Origin: DATJGR01 sp963812255
Lineage (GTDB): Bacteria; Pseudomonadota; Gammaproteobacteria; Pseudomonadales; Azotimanducaceae
Direction of reading: 5' to 3'
NCBI GenBank assembly: GCA_963812255.1
Contig: CAWEUM010000007.1
Location: 1 to 64,000, forward strand
DNA length: 64,000 nucleotides
Shown here piece by piece: positions 44,420-53,123 of this stretch (its first letter is position 1; the number at the start of each line of letters is the position of its first letter). A model generated the notes under the pieces. The model did not search any database. It was not told where the DNA came from and saw nothing but the letters and a program-made list of their open reading frames with translations. The position numbers were made by a program, and so were the translations under genes.

Positions 44420-45484
44420 ATGGCGCTGAACGCGATCGCTGTTCTGGGTCTCGGCAAGATCGGCACGCTCGCCGCAAAACTATTGCACGAGGCGGGCTTC
44501 GCCGTCACCGCGTTCGACAGCCGCCCAGCGCGGGGTGCATTGCCATTCACAACACGCACCGTCGATCTTGCAAGTGACGCTGGCATCGCCTCGGTCACGC
44601 ACCAATACGACGCGGTGCTGTCATGCCTGCCTTATCGTCTCAACGCGGGGATCGCGGCGGCTGCGCATGCCCGCAACATGCATTATTTCGATTTGACCGA
44701 AGACGTGCCGACGACCAAGGCGATCATCGATCTCGCGAAAACCTCGCGTGGTCTGATGGCACCGCAATGCGGACTCGCGCCCGGTTTCGTCGGTATCGTC
44801 GCCGCCGCGCAGGTCGGTGTATTCGATGTGTGCCGTTCGCTGCGCCTGCGCGTCGGCGCGTTGCCGCAGAATCCGACCGGGTTGATGGGCTACGCATTCA
44901 ACTGGTCGCCGGAAGGCGTCGTGAACGAATACCTCAACGATTGCGAGGTGATCGAAGACGGCGTGCGCAAGATGGTGTCGTCGATGGAGTGGATCGAGAC
45001 CGTGTACGTCGAAGGCGTGAAGCTCGAAGCGTTCACGACGTCCGGCGGGCTCGGCACGATCTGCGAGACGTTCCACGGCCGGGTCGCGAACATCGACTAC
45101 AAATCGATGCGTTATCCCGGCCACGTGCGGCTAATGAACTTCTTCTTCCATGAACTGTTGATGCGCGAACGCCGCGAACTCGCCGGTGAGATCCTGACAA
45201 ACGCGAAGCCACCGGTGAATCGCGACGTCGTCTACGTGCACGTGTCGTCGGAAGGCACGCTCGAGGGCCGCCTGCAGCGGCGCGAATTCGTGCGCGCCTA
45301 TAGACCGATCGAACTGGCTGGCGACGAACAGACTGCCATCGCGTGGACGACATCGGCATCGGTCGTGGCGGTGATCGAAATGGTGCGCGACCAACTATTG
45401 CCGCAGCGGGGGTTCCTGCACCAGGAAGACATTCCCCTGGACGCATTTCTCGCAACCTCGACCGGACGACTGTTCGCGGCTTGA
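44420..45484 (+). CDS. Saccharopine dehydrogenase-like / lysine 6-dehydrogenase-like oxidoreductase
   Basis: 354 residues from ATG 44420, preceded by GAGGAG nine bases before. The Rossmann start AIAVLGLGKIGTLAAKLLHE binds NAD(P). DAVLSCLPYRLN, NMHYFDLTEDVPTT and APQCGLAPGFVGIVA are typical of the Sacchrp_dh_NADP / lysine 6-dehydrogenase group. Coupled with the ALDH7 gene, the simplest reading is lysine to allysine here and allysine to aminoadipate by the ALDH; saccharopine cleavage is the alternative. Confidence 0.85.
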   Translation: MALNAIAVLGLGKIGTLAAKLLHEAGFAVTAFDSRPARGALPFTTRTVDLASDAGIASVTHQYDAVLSCLPYRLNAGIAAAAHARNMHYFDLTEDVPTTKAIIDLAKTSRGLMAPQCGLAPGFVGIVAAAQVGVFDVCRSLRLRVGALPQNPTGLMGYAFNWSPEGVVNEYLNDCEVIEDGVRKMVSSMEWIETVYVEGVKLEAFTTSGGLGTICETFHGRVANIDYKSMRYPGHVRLMNFFFHELLMRERRELAGEILTNAKPPVNRDVVYVHVSSEGTLEGRLQRREFVRAYRPIELAGDEQTAIAWTTSASVVAVIEMVRDQLLPQRGFLHQEDIPLDAFLATSTGRLFAA

Positions 45485-45580
45485 CGTTTCGCCGATGGAT
45501 CCTCGCGGGATGACGGAGCGCATCAGATCCGATAACTTGCCCGATCCGAGATGCCACCCTTTTTTGATGAGGTGTACTTG

Positions 45581-47095
45581 ATGCCCGCGAATCCGGAATC
45601 CGTCGCACACGACGCGCCAGATGCGCCAACAGCCGAATCCGTTCGCGTGGCGATCCTCGGCGCCGGCATGTCCGGCATCTGTATGGGCATCGCATTGCGA
45701 AAACAGGGCATCGAGGACTTCGTTTTGCTGGAGAAAGCCGACAGTGTCGGCGGCACGTGGCGCGAGAATACCTATCCGGGCGTTGCCTGCGACGTACCCT
45801 CGCACGTGTATTCGTTCTCGTTCGAACTGAATCCCGATTGGAGCCACGCATATTCGAGCGGCCGCGAGATCTGGGACTACTGCGAACGCTGCGTCGACAA
45901 ATACGCTCTGCGGCCGCACATCCGGTTCGGCTGCAACGTTACGGATGTCACATTCGACGGCGACCGCTGGCACGTCGCGACCCAAGACGGTCGTCAGGTC
46001 ACCGCGGACATCGTCGTGAGCGGCCTTGGCGGACTGCACGTCCCGAACCGGGCCGCGATCCAAGGCATCGATACATTCGGAGGCGCACGCTTTCACACCG
46101 CGCAGTGGGATCATACGCAGGATTTGGCTGCGCGACGCGTTGCAATCATCGGCACCGGCGCAAGCGGAGTGCAGGTGCTGCCGGAGGTCGCGAAAGATGC
46201 AGCAGAGGTCGTGGTGTTTCAGCGTTCCGCTGCCTGGGTTTTTCCTCGCCTCGCGCACGAAATTCCGGAGCGGCGCCGGGCGCTGTTCCGCCGTCTGCCC
46301 TGGCTGATGCGGCTGTACCGCTGGGGTTTGTGGTTGTTGATGGACGTCGCGGGCACGCTGTCGCTGCGTCGCAACAGCTTTTTCGGCGGCCGATTGAAAC
46401 AGACCGCACTCGCGCATCTCAACGCCTCCGTCGACGATCCAGGATTGCGAGCGCGGTTGACACCGGACTATCTGCCGGGCTGCAAACGCCGCTGCATTTC
46501 CGATGACTATCTGACGACATTCAACCGCGCAAACGTCCACCTCGTCACCGAGCCGATCGAACGGATCGAAGCCAGCGGCGTGCGCGACGCGTCGGGTCAC
46601 CTGCACGAAGTCGATACGATCATCGAAGCGACCGGCTTCAAGCCATTCGACATCACCGACTACGTGAACATCTCGGGCCGCGACGGTCACCGGCTGCGAG
46701 ACGTGTGGTCGAATCACGTCGAATCGTTCCGCACCGTCATGGTGCCGGGCTTTCCCAATTTCTTCATGTTGCTGGGGCCGAACAGCGCCACCGGCCACAC
46801 ATCGGCGCTGATCATGATCGAATCCCAGGCGCAGTACGTGATGCGCAGTCTGATGTTCATGCACCGTCATGGCCTGGCATATATCGATCCGGATCCGGAC
46901 GTCGTCGCGCGTTACAACCAACGGCTGCAGAAGGACATGCGCAAGATGGTATTCAGCGGCGGCTGCAATGCCTGGTATACCGACAGCAGCGATCGCAACT
47001 TCACGCTGTGGCCGTACTCTGCACTGCGCTTCCTCGCGGAACAGTGGAACCTCAAACGCGACGAGTTTCGCGTCAAGTATCTGACCACCGACTGA
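45581..47095 (+). CDS. Class B flavin monooxygenase (Baeyer-Villiger type)
   Basis: 504 residues from ATG 45581 (TGAGGTG upstream); ATG 45551 adds 10. FAD-binding GAGMSG at residues 27-32, NADPH-binding GTGASG at 191-196 and, between them, FGGARFHTAQWD at 166-177, which matches the BVMO fingerprint FxGxxxHxxxW(P/D) at every fixed position. It should insert oxygen next to a carbonyl, making esters or lactones from ketones. Substrate unknown; a steroid or alicyclic ketone is a guess. Confidence 0.9.
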   Translation: MPANPESVAHDAPDAPTAESVRVAILGAGMSGICMGIALRKQGIEDFVLLEKADSVGGTWRENTYPGVACDVPSHVYSFSFELNPDWSHAYSSGREIWDYCERCVDKYALRPHIRFGCNVTDVTFDGDRWHVATQDGRQVTADIVVSGLGGLHVPNRAAIQGIDTFGGARFHTAQWDHTQDLAARRVAIIGTGASGVQVLPEVAKDAAEVVVFQRSAAWVFPRLAHEIPERRRALFRRLPWLMRLYRWGLWLLMDVAGTLSLRRNSFFGGRLKQTALAHLNASVDDPGLRARLTPDYLPGCKRRCISDDYLTTFNRANVHLVTEPIERIEASGVRDASGHLHEVDTIIEATGFKPFDITDYVNISGRDGHRLRDVWSNHVESFRTVMVPGFPNFFMLLGPNSATGHTSALIMIESQAQYVMRSLMFMHRHGLAYIDPDPDVVARYNQRLQKDMRKMVFSGGCNAWYTDSSDRNFTLWPYSALRFLAEQWNLKRDEFRVKYLTTD

Positions 47096-47107
47096 TCCGG
47101 CTGCAGT

Positions 47108-47911
47108 TTGAAAGGCAAAGCTATCGCAGTGCTGGAAAGTCGTCTCGCCGAGCATGTGGCGGAACTGATCAACCGGCGCGGCGGCATCGCGATCAGTGCG
47201 CCGGCACTCGCGGAACAGCCGGACATCGATCCAGCCGCCATCGCCCAACTGATCGAAACCTGGGCCCAACAGCCGGTACGAGCCGCGATTTTCCAGACCG
47301 GCGTCGGCACGCGTGCGCTGTTCGCAGCAACCGATGCCCTGCATGAAACGTCTCGTTTCATCGGACTGCTCGCCAACACGTGCGTTGTGGTGCGTGGACC
47401 GAAGCCTACGGCGGCGCTGCGTCAACGAAATGTTCGCATCGATTACCGCGCAGCCGATCCTTTCACCACGGCACAGGTATTGGATGCGATCGCGGCGATC
47501 GATATCACCGGGGAAACCGTCGTCGTGCAACGCTACGGCGACGTCAACGTCGCGCTGAACGACGTACTATCGGCGCGCGGCGCGACCGTCATCGAGGTGC
47601 CGACCTACCGGTGGACGCTTCCCGCGGATACGACTCCGCTGACACGTCTGATCGGCGCGCTCGACCGCTCGGAACTCGATGCCGTCCTCTTCACCAGCGC
47701 ATCGCAAGTGCAGAACCTGTTTGCAGTTGCGCAACGCGACAGTCGGGAAGCGACGCTGCGCGCGGCATTGAACGAAACCTTGATCGCATCGATTGGGCCG
47801 GTGTGCAGTCGCGCGCTGCGCGAGCAGGGCGTTCGCGTCGGCCTCGAGGCGCGACCACCAAAACTCGGTCCGATGCTCGAGGCGCTCGAGGCCGCGCTCT
47901 CCGCCCCTTAG
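47108..47911 (+). CDS. hemD: Uroporphyrinogen-III synthase (HemD-like)
   Basis: 267 residues opened by TTG 47108, 12 bases after the monooxygenase stop. Two-domain HemD layout: IAVLESRLAEHVAELINRRG, ALFAATDALHETSRFIGLL, the domain-2 strand TVVVQRYGD, DAVLFTSASQVQNLFAVA and IASIGPVCSRALREQGVRVG. The last two are the best-conserved HemD motifs. It would close the tetrapyrrole ring for heme. Its position behind a monooxygenase, away from hemC, is unusual and it may be a second copy. Confidence 0.8.
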   Translation: MKGKAIAVLESRLAEHVAELINRRGGIAISAPALAEQPDIDPAAIAQLIETWAQQPVRAAIFQTGVGTRALFAATDALHETSRFIGLLANTCVVVRGPKPTAALRQRNVRIDYRAADPFTTAQVLDAIAAIDITGETVVVQRYGDVNVALNDVLSARGATVIEVPTYRWTLPADTTPLTRLIGALDRSELDAVLFTSASQVQNLFAVAQRDSREATLRAALNETLIASIGPVCSRALREQGVRVGLEARPPKLGPMLEALEAALSAP

Positions 47912-47935
47912 GCGAATCTGATTAGGAACCGAGAT

Positions 47936-49039
47936 ATGACCCATGCCGTACTGCGAACGACATTCTTCCTCGCGATGTGCTTGACGTGTCTAAGCTTGGT
48001 CGCGCAGACGCCGATACCCCCTCCCGCTCCGGATCATCCGATGCTGGTGGTCGGCGTCAAGGTTGCGCCGCCATTTGTGATCAGCGACGGCGACAGCTAT
48101 CGCGGCCTCAATATCGACCTGTGGCAGGACGTCGCGCATGACAACAACTGGAGTTATCTCTACAAGGCCTATGATCTGGAGGCGCTTCTCGACGCCGTCA
48201 GCACGGGCGAAGTCGACGTTGCGCTGGGTGCGATCACGACGACCGCACAGCGCGAGCGGCGTATGGATTTTGCCCACGTCATCACCAGTTCCGGTCTGGG
48301 TGTGGCGGTGCGAACCCAGCAACGCGCCGGCTGGCTGGCGGTCGCCCATGCTTTGGTATCCCCGGCATTTCTCGGAGTGATCGGTACGCTGACATTGTTG
48401 CTGCTGGGAGTAGGCATACTGGTGTGGAGCATGGAACACAGGCGCAACCCGCAACAGTTTGGCGGTTCGCGCGCGCAGGGCATTTTTTCCGGCTTCTGGT
48501 GGGCGATGGTAACGATGACCACCGTCGGCTACGGCGATGTCGCCCCGCGAACGGTGGGCGGTCGCGTGCTCGGCTTGATATGGATGCTGGCGGCATTGTT
48601 GATCGTGTCGTTCTTCACCGCTTCGATCACCAGCGCATTGACCGTCGGACAACTCAGCCAACGCATTCACAGTGCCACGGATATCGGCGGTATGCGGATC
48701 GCGAGCGTGCCTGACAGCACCAGCGCCAACTGGCTGACACGGCAACGCTACGCGTTCGATAAAGCCGAGAACCTACAAGCCGCGCTTGCCGATCTCGCCG
48801 CCAACCGTGTCGATGCAGTAGTTTATGACGTGCCGCTGATGCAATGGGACATCGCGCAGCATTTCCGCGGCACGCTCATCGTGCTGCCGCTGGTGCTGGA
48901 GCGCCAGGACTATGCGTTCGCTTTGCCGCAACAAAGCCCCTTACGCGAGGCAATCGATACCGCGCTGCTGAAGCGCATCAACACCACCGATTGGAAGCAA
49001 CGTGTCGGTAAGTACCTCGGCGAGGACAGCAATCCATAG
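47936..49039 (+). CDS. Prokaryotic ionotropic glutamate receptor-like potassium channel (GluR0-like)
   Basis: 367 residues. A signal peptide (1-23) and a split substrate-binding domain (LVVGVKVAPPFVISDGDSYR to about 130, and from MRIASVPDSTSANWL on) surround a channel: TM1 at about 145-166, a pore loop with the potassium filter TVGYGD at 196-201, and TM2 at about 210-235 ending SFFTASITSALTV, comparable to the SYTANLAA gate of eukaryotic receptors. This is the GluR0 architecture. An amino acid binding outside would open a K+ pore in the inner membrane. Confidence 0.9.
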   Translation: MTHAVLRTTFFLAMCLTCLSLVAQTPIPPPAPDHPMLVVGVKVAPPFVISDGDSYRGLNIDLWQDVAHDNNWSYLYKAYDLEALLDAVSTGEVDVALGAITTTAQRERRMDFAHVITSSGLGVAVRTQQRAGWLAVAHALVSPAFLGVIGTLTLLLLGVGILVWSMEHRRNPQQFGGSRAQGIFSGFWWAMVTMTTVGYGDVAPRTVGGRVLGLIWMLAALLIVSFFTASITSALTVGQLSQRIHSATDIGGMRIASVPDSTSANWLTRQRYAFDKAENLQAALADLAANRVDAVVYDVPLMQWDIAQHFRGTLIVLPLVLERQDYAFALPQQSPLREAIDTALLKRINTTDWKQRVGKYLGEDSNP

Positions 49040-49263
49040 TGGCAGGAGGTGCGTCACCAATCGCGGGCTTGAACAGGCAGTTGCGCTTGCAGCAGTATCG
49101 TGGCAGACGACTGGCGCAGCACCGAAGCACAGCGCTCGCTCGCCGAGTTCGCGGCGTCTGCCGGCTACAACCCATTGAGGACATCCGCTCGACGCGTGGA
49201 TCGGCAACTGGCTGGATACCTAATCTCGGACCGATCGGTTCGCCGTCGACACGAGGATACTGA

Positions 49264-49968
49264 TCAACCTGCTGCCAGCACATGCAGGTAGAGTTCGCGC
49301 CGAATGCGGTAGCCCGCGCGTTCATACACGCGTGTCGCGCTCAACTGAGAAGGGCTGCCGATCGCGACGTGCAGGAATGCTCGCTCATCCTTCGCGATGA
49401 TCGCATTCGTGACCGCCGTGACGAGTGCCAACGCATGACCTCGTCCGCGGCCGTCCGGATGCGTGCAGACCCCGCTGACTTCGGTCCAGCCAGGCGGCTT
49501 CAGCCGTTCACCCGCCATCGCCATCAGGCGCCCGGCGTTGCGAACGCCCAGGTAGTCGCCCAGTTCTACGGTCCGCCTGGCGAACGGGCCGGGTTCGGTC
49601 AACGCAACGAGCGCGAGCACCTCTTCGATATCGTTGGAATCCAATCGCATCGCATCGATTGGCACCGGCGCAGCGGGCACCTCACACACCATCTGATGCA
49701 GTCCGACACGCCGAACCGTATGCAGACGCGAGCTGAGCGGAAGTTCCGCTTCGGTACTGATCACCGCGACGGGGTCGGGCCCGCACAGCGTCGCCAACGC
49801 TTCGAACGCGCCGGAAGAGGACTCCCGTACTGCACCGATCGGCGATATTTCGGGCCGATAGCGCGCCGCCAGATCGTTCGTCTCACCAAACGTTGCCTGA
49901 CCGGCGTGCAACGCGTGCCAGGCCGGGTTGTCCAGCGGATGTGAAGTGTTCACGGTAGATGACGTCAT
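49264..49968 (-). CDS. GNAT family N-acetyltransferase (FR47-like)
   Basis: 234 residues from ATG 49968. An N-terminal module (about residues 1-100) of unknown role is followed by a GNAT domain: IEEVLALVALTEPGPFARRT, RLMAMAGERLKPPGWTEVSG, VCTHPDGRGRGHALALVTAV (acetyl-CoA loop R/GxGxG/A) and SATRVYERAGYRIRRELYLH. The GCN5-like C-terminus is complete. Substrate unknown. Convergent with the channel gene. Confidence 0.87.
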   Translation of the reverse strand: MTSSTVNTSHPLDNPAWHALHAGQATFGETNDLAARYRPEISPIGAVRESSSGAFEALATLCGPDPVAVISTEAELPLSSRLHTVRRVGLHQMVCEVPAAPVPIDAMRLDSNDIEEVLALVALTEPGPFARRTVELGDYLGVRNAGRLMAMAGERLKPPGWTEVSGVCTHPDGRGRGHALALVTAVTNAIIAKDERAFLHVAIGSPSQLSATRVYERAGYRIRRELYLHVLAAG

Positions 49969-50136
49969 TCAAATCGCCTCGACCCGCGGCTCGCAATCGT
50001 ACATCAGCATCGCAATGATGATCTCTCTCCCTGCTGCCGCGAGCCGGGCGCTCCAACGCTGAAGAAACGGGAGGGGCCACGGGTGGCCCCTCGACAAGCG
50101 CGGATGAAATACCCGCGAGGATTGTGGGAGTGTGTG

Positions 50137-50574
50137 CTATGCGGCGACTTGGATCCGGCGAGGTTGCGCTTTGGCCTGCTTGCGAATCGAAATCTCCAGT
50201 ACGCCGTTGCGTCCGGTCGCCTGGACGTTGTCCGCATCGACCGTCTCGGGGAGGATGAACCGTCTGTAGAACTGACCCTGACCACGTTCTGTTCGGTGCC
50301 GGACGAAGTCCTGGTCTTCCGACGTCACCGGTTTCTCACGCGTTCCACTGATCGTCAATACGCTGCTCTCCAACGTGATGTCTACCTTTGACGGGTCGAC
50401 CCCGGGCAGGTCGACGTACAGTTCGAAGCGATCGCTGAATTCCGAGATATCGACGGTTGGCATCCAGCCAGCTGTCGCCGCACTGCTATCCGGGTCGTTC
50501 CAACCACTGAACAGGCGATTGATCTCGTTCTGCAGTTGGTCGATGCCATACGGGTTGTAGCGAACAATAGCCAT
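50137..50574 (-). CDS. Small heat-shock protein, Hsp20/alpha-crystallin family
   Basis: 145 residues from ATG 50574, with AGGAGG upstream. MAIVRYNPYGIDQLQNEINR (N-terminal arm), WMPTVDISEFSDRFELYVDL then PGV (start of the alpha-crystallin domain), VLTISGTRE, FYRRFILPETVD and NGVLEISIRK cover the domain, and the short tail QPRRIQVAA keeps an IxV motif for oligomer contacts. It binds unfolding proteins in the cytosol. A sigma-32 type promoter lies upstream. Confidence 0.92.
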   Translation of the reverse strand: MAIVRYNPYGIDQLQNEINRLFSGWNDPDSSAATAGWMPTVDISEFSDRFELYVDLPGVDPSKVDITLESSVLTISGTREKPVTSEDQDFVRHRTERGQGQFYRRFILPETVDADNVQATGRNGVLEISIRKQAKAQPRRIQVAA

Positions 50575-50642
50575 AGCGTTTCCTCCTATTAATGAGCTCA
50601 ACTAGTTCACTGGTTGCCCGCGTGTTCACGCGGTCACGCCTT

Positions 50643-50671
50643 CATCTGGGTGCACCCGGAAATATTTCAAG
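50643..50671 (-). promoter_or_regulatory. Heat-shock (sigma-32) promoter of the Hsp20 gene
   Basis: Minus strand: CTTGAAA (50,671-50,665), a 14-base spacer and CCCAGATG (50,650-50,643), compared with the sigma-32 consensus CTTGAAA-N(11-16)-CCCCATnT. The -10 box is about 70 bases upstream of the ATG at 50574. The match of the -35 box is perfect. Confidence 0.7.
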
Positions 50672-50832
50672 ACCTGCCGCAAGATCGTTTTCGAGGTTTC
50701 TCAATGCGCCCGCCTCACGCGCCGCACGGACGAACTGCGCCGGTGCATCGAACCGAAGGCGAACCCACTTGCCACGGTCGTGTCCATTGCTTTTCACTGT
50801 CCTCGAACATCCTCGGAGAAGCATAGCCATCC

Positions 50833-52392
50833 ATGACCAAGTCCAACCTGTTTCGCGTCGCGCTGCTCCTCGTCGTTGTCGGCGCGTTCGCCGGCAAGCG
50901 ATGGTTGTGGCCGTCGCAGGATGCGCCTGTCGTGGTCTCGACCCAAGGCGCCGCGATCACCCAGCGCGCCGGCTCCGCGAATTTCAAGTTCGGTTCGCTC
51001 GCCTTCACGCCGTGCGAACTGACGCAGCGCAGTTCCTCGGCCACAACCGCGGCGTTCTGCGCGCCGTTTTCGGTACCTGAAGACTGGGACCATCCACAAG
51101 GCCGCCGTATTGATCTCAAGCTCGCAATGGTGCGCAGCGCCGCTGCGCTCGCGCAGCGCGATCCTGTGCTACTGCTCGCCGGGGGTCCTGGCCAGGCAGC
51201 GACCGAGGTATGGGCGCGCGGCGCGGGTGGATTCGCACGGCTACTCGAGCACCGCAATGTACTGCTGCTCGATCAACGCGGCACCGGCGGTTCGCACCCT
51301 CTGGATTGCGGGCAGGCGTTGGACGACACCGCTGCGCCGTCGGCGAACACGATCGATTTCGCGAAGGTTCGCGCCGCCACGCGGGCGTGCCTGGACGAGG
51401 TCGCGAAGAACTCGGACCCGGCGCAGTACACGACAACGGCCGCCGTGCACGACCTCGAGGCGCTGCGCAAGGCGCTCGGCGCGCCGCAGTTCAATCTAGT
51501 TGGCGTCTCCTACGGCACGCGTGTCGCACAGCAGTATCTGCGCAGTCATCCCGAAGGTGTCCGCAGCGTGGTACTTGACAGCCCGGTGCCAAACGAACTC
51601 GCGCTTGGTTCCGAGTTCGCGCTCAATCTCGATGCTGCACTGAAGGCGCAGTTTGCTGCGTGCGTTCGCACACCGACGTGCGCAAAGGCATTCGGCGATC
51701 CATACACCAACCTGTATCGACTGCGCGACCGGCTCGCCGCAAACCCGCAGAACGTGAGCGTGCGCAATCCGCGCACCTACGCGAGCGAGACCAAACCGCT
51801 CGGCGCATATGCGCTCGCAGGCCTGGTGCGTCTGTTCGCCTACTCGCCGGAAACGAGCGCGTTGCTGCCGCTGGTGATCGATCGCGCACTCGACGGAGAT
51901 ACCACGCCGCTGGTCGGTCAGGCTGAGATCATCAACGACGAGGTGTCCGATATCACCGGTAGCGGCATGCAGCTCTCCGTGATCTGTGCGGAGGACGCCG
52001 ATTTGCTGGTCGATCGTCCGCAGGACGCCGGGCTCATTCTGGGCGACGTCTTCGTGAATGTGCTGAAGGCGCAATGTGTGATCTGGCCGCATGGCACGCG
52101 ACCGCCGGATTTTCATGCGCCCGTGCACAGCGATAAACCGGTACTGATCCTTTCCGGCGAACTGGATCCGGTCACGCCGCCGCGCTACGGCGCGGCGATC
52201 CTCCAAGGCTTGCCGAACGGCCGCCAACTCATCGCCAAAGGACAAGGACATAGTGTCATGGCGCGCGGCTGCTTCCCGACGTTGATCGATCGCTTCGTCG
52301 AGACGCTCAATGCAAGCAAACTCGATACGGCTTGCGTTGCCGACTTCGGGGCGATGCCCGCGTTCATAGACTTCAACGGAGCCGCGCCATGA
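50833..52392 (+). CDS. Exported alpha/beta-hydrolase, tripeptidyl-aminopeptidase-like
   Basis: 519 residues with an uncleaved-looking or signal N-terminal helix (LFRVALLLVVVGAFAG). PVLLLAGGPGQAA (oxyanion region), LLDQRGTGGSHPLDC, nucleophile VGVSYGTRVAQ, the Asp in ILSGELDPVTPP and the His in AKGQGHSVMARGC form the triad of TAP-like S33 peptidases. Two Cys near the end may form a disulfide. It probably trims peptides in the periplasm. The ABC ATPase start overlaps its stop (ATGA), so the three genes form one operon. Confidence 0.88.
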   Translation: MTKSNLFRVALLLVVVGAFAGKRWLWPSQDAPVVVSTQGAAITQRAGSANFKFGSLAFTPCELTQRSSSATTAAFCAPFSVPEDWDHPQGRRIDLKLAMVRSAAALAQRDPVLLLAGGPGQAATEVWARGAGGFARLLEHRNVLLLDQRGTGGSHPLDCGQALDDTAAPSANTIDFAKVRAATRACLDEVAKNSDPAQYTTTAAVHDLEALRKALGAPQFNLVGVSYGTRVAQQYLRSHPEGVRSVVLDSPVPNELALGSEFALNLDAALKAQFAACVRTPTCAKAFGDPYTNLYRLRDRLAANPQNVSVRNPRTYASETKPLGAYALAGLVRLFAYSPETSALLPLVIDRALDGDTTPLVGQAEIINDEVSDITGSGMQLSVICAEDADLLVDRPQDAGLILGDVFVNVLKAQCVIWPHGTRPPDFHAPVHSDKPVLILSGELDPVTPPRYGAAILQGLPNGRQLIAKGQGHSVMARGCFPTLIDRFVETLNASKLDTACVADFGAMPAFIDFNGAAP

Positions 52393-53123
52393 TCGAAGTT
52401 CGCGACCTGCACAAAGCCTTCGGCGAAGTAAAAGCCGTGAATGGCGTCTCCTTCGTTGCGCGTGACGGCGAGATCACCGGATTGCTCGGCCCGAACGGTG
52501 CCGGCAAGACGACGACGTTGCGCATGCTGTACACGCTGATGCGACCGGATGCCGGCGCAGTACGCGTCGACGACATCGACGCCGTGGTCGATCCCCTTGC
52601 AGTGCGACGCCGGCTCGGCGTCCTCCCAGATGCACGCGGCCTCTACAAGCGCCTCAGCGCGCGCGAAAACATGGACTATTTCGGACGCCTGCAAGGCCTC
52701 GACGCCGCAACGCGTCGGCAGCGCGCCGATGTCTTGATCGCCGCGCTTCAGATGAACGACTTCGCGGATCGGCGCGCAGACGGATTTTCGCAGGGGCAGC
52801 GCGTGAAGACCGCAATCGCGCGGGCACTGATTCACGATCCGCGCAACGTGATTCTCGACGAGCCGACCAATGGGCTCGACGTCATGGCGACGCGCGCGAT
52901 GCGCGCGTTCATGCGCAGGCTCAGGGACGAGGGCCGTTGTGTGCTGTTTTCCAGTCATATCATGCAGGAGGTCGGCGCACTCTGCGACCGCATCGTCGTG
53001 ATCGCGCGCGGACGCGTGGTCGCTGATGAAACACCCGACGCATTGCGCGCGCAGACGGGTCACGCAAATCTCGAAGATGCTTTTGTCGCCCTCATCGGTT
53101 CGGAAGAAGGACTCGCCGCATGA
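52389..53123 (+). CDS. ABC transporter ATP-binding protein (NatA-like)
   Basis: 244 residues. Walker A LLGPNGAGKTTTLRML, Q-loop replaced by LGVLPDARGLYKRLSARENM (typical of the CcmA/NatA group), signature GFSQGQRVKTAIARAL, Walker B VILDEPTNGLD and the H-loop SSHIMQEV. It powers the permease encoded next, whose ATG overlaps its stop. Confidence 0.92.
   Translation: MIEVRDLHKAFGEVKAVNGVSFVARDGEITGLLGPNGAGKTTTLRMLYTLMRPDAGAVRVDDIDAVVDPLAVRRRLGVLPDARGLYKRLSARENMDYFGRLQGLDAATRRQRADVLIAALQMNDFADRRADGFSQGQRVKTAIARALIHDPRNVILDEPTNGLDVMATRAMRAFMRRLRDEGRCVLFSSHIMQEVGALCDRIVVIARGRVVADETPDALRAQTGHANLEDAFVALIGSEEGLAA

Noticed and set aside
45395..47530. A 711-codon minus-strand frame
   Set aside because: It lies antisense to the clear monooxygenase and hemD genes, is His/Arg-rich and has no recognisable domain.
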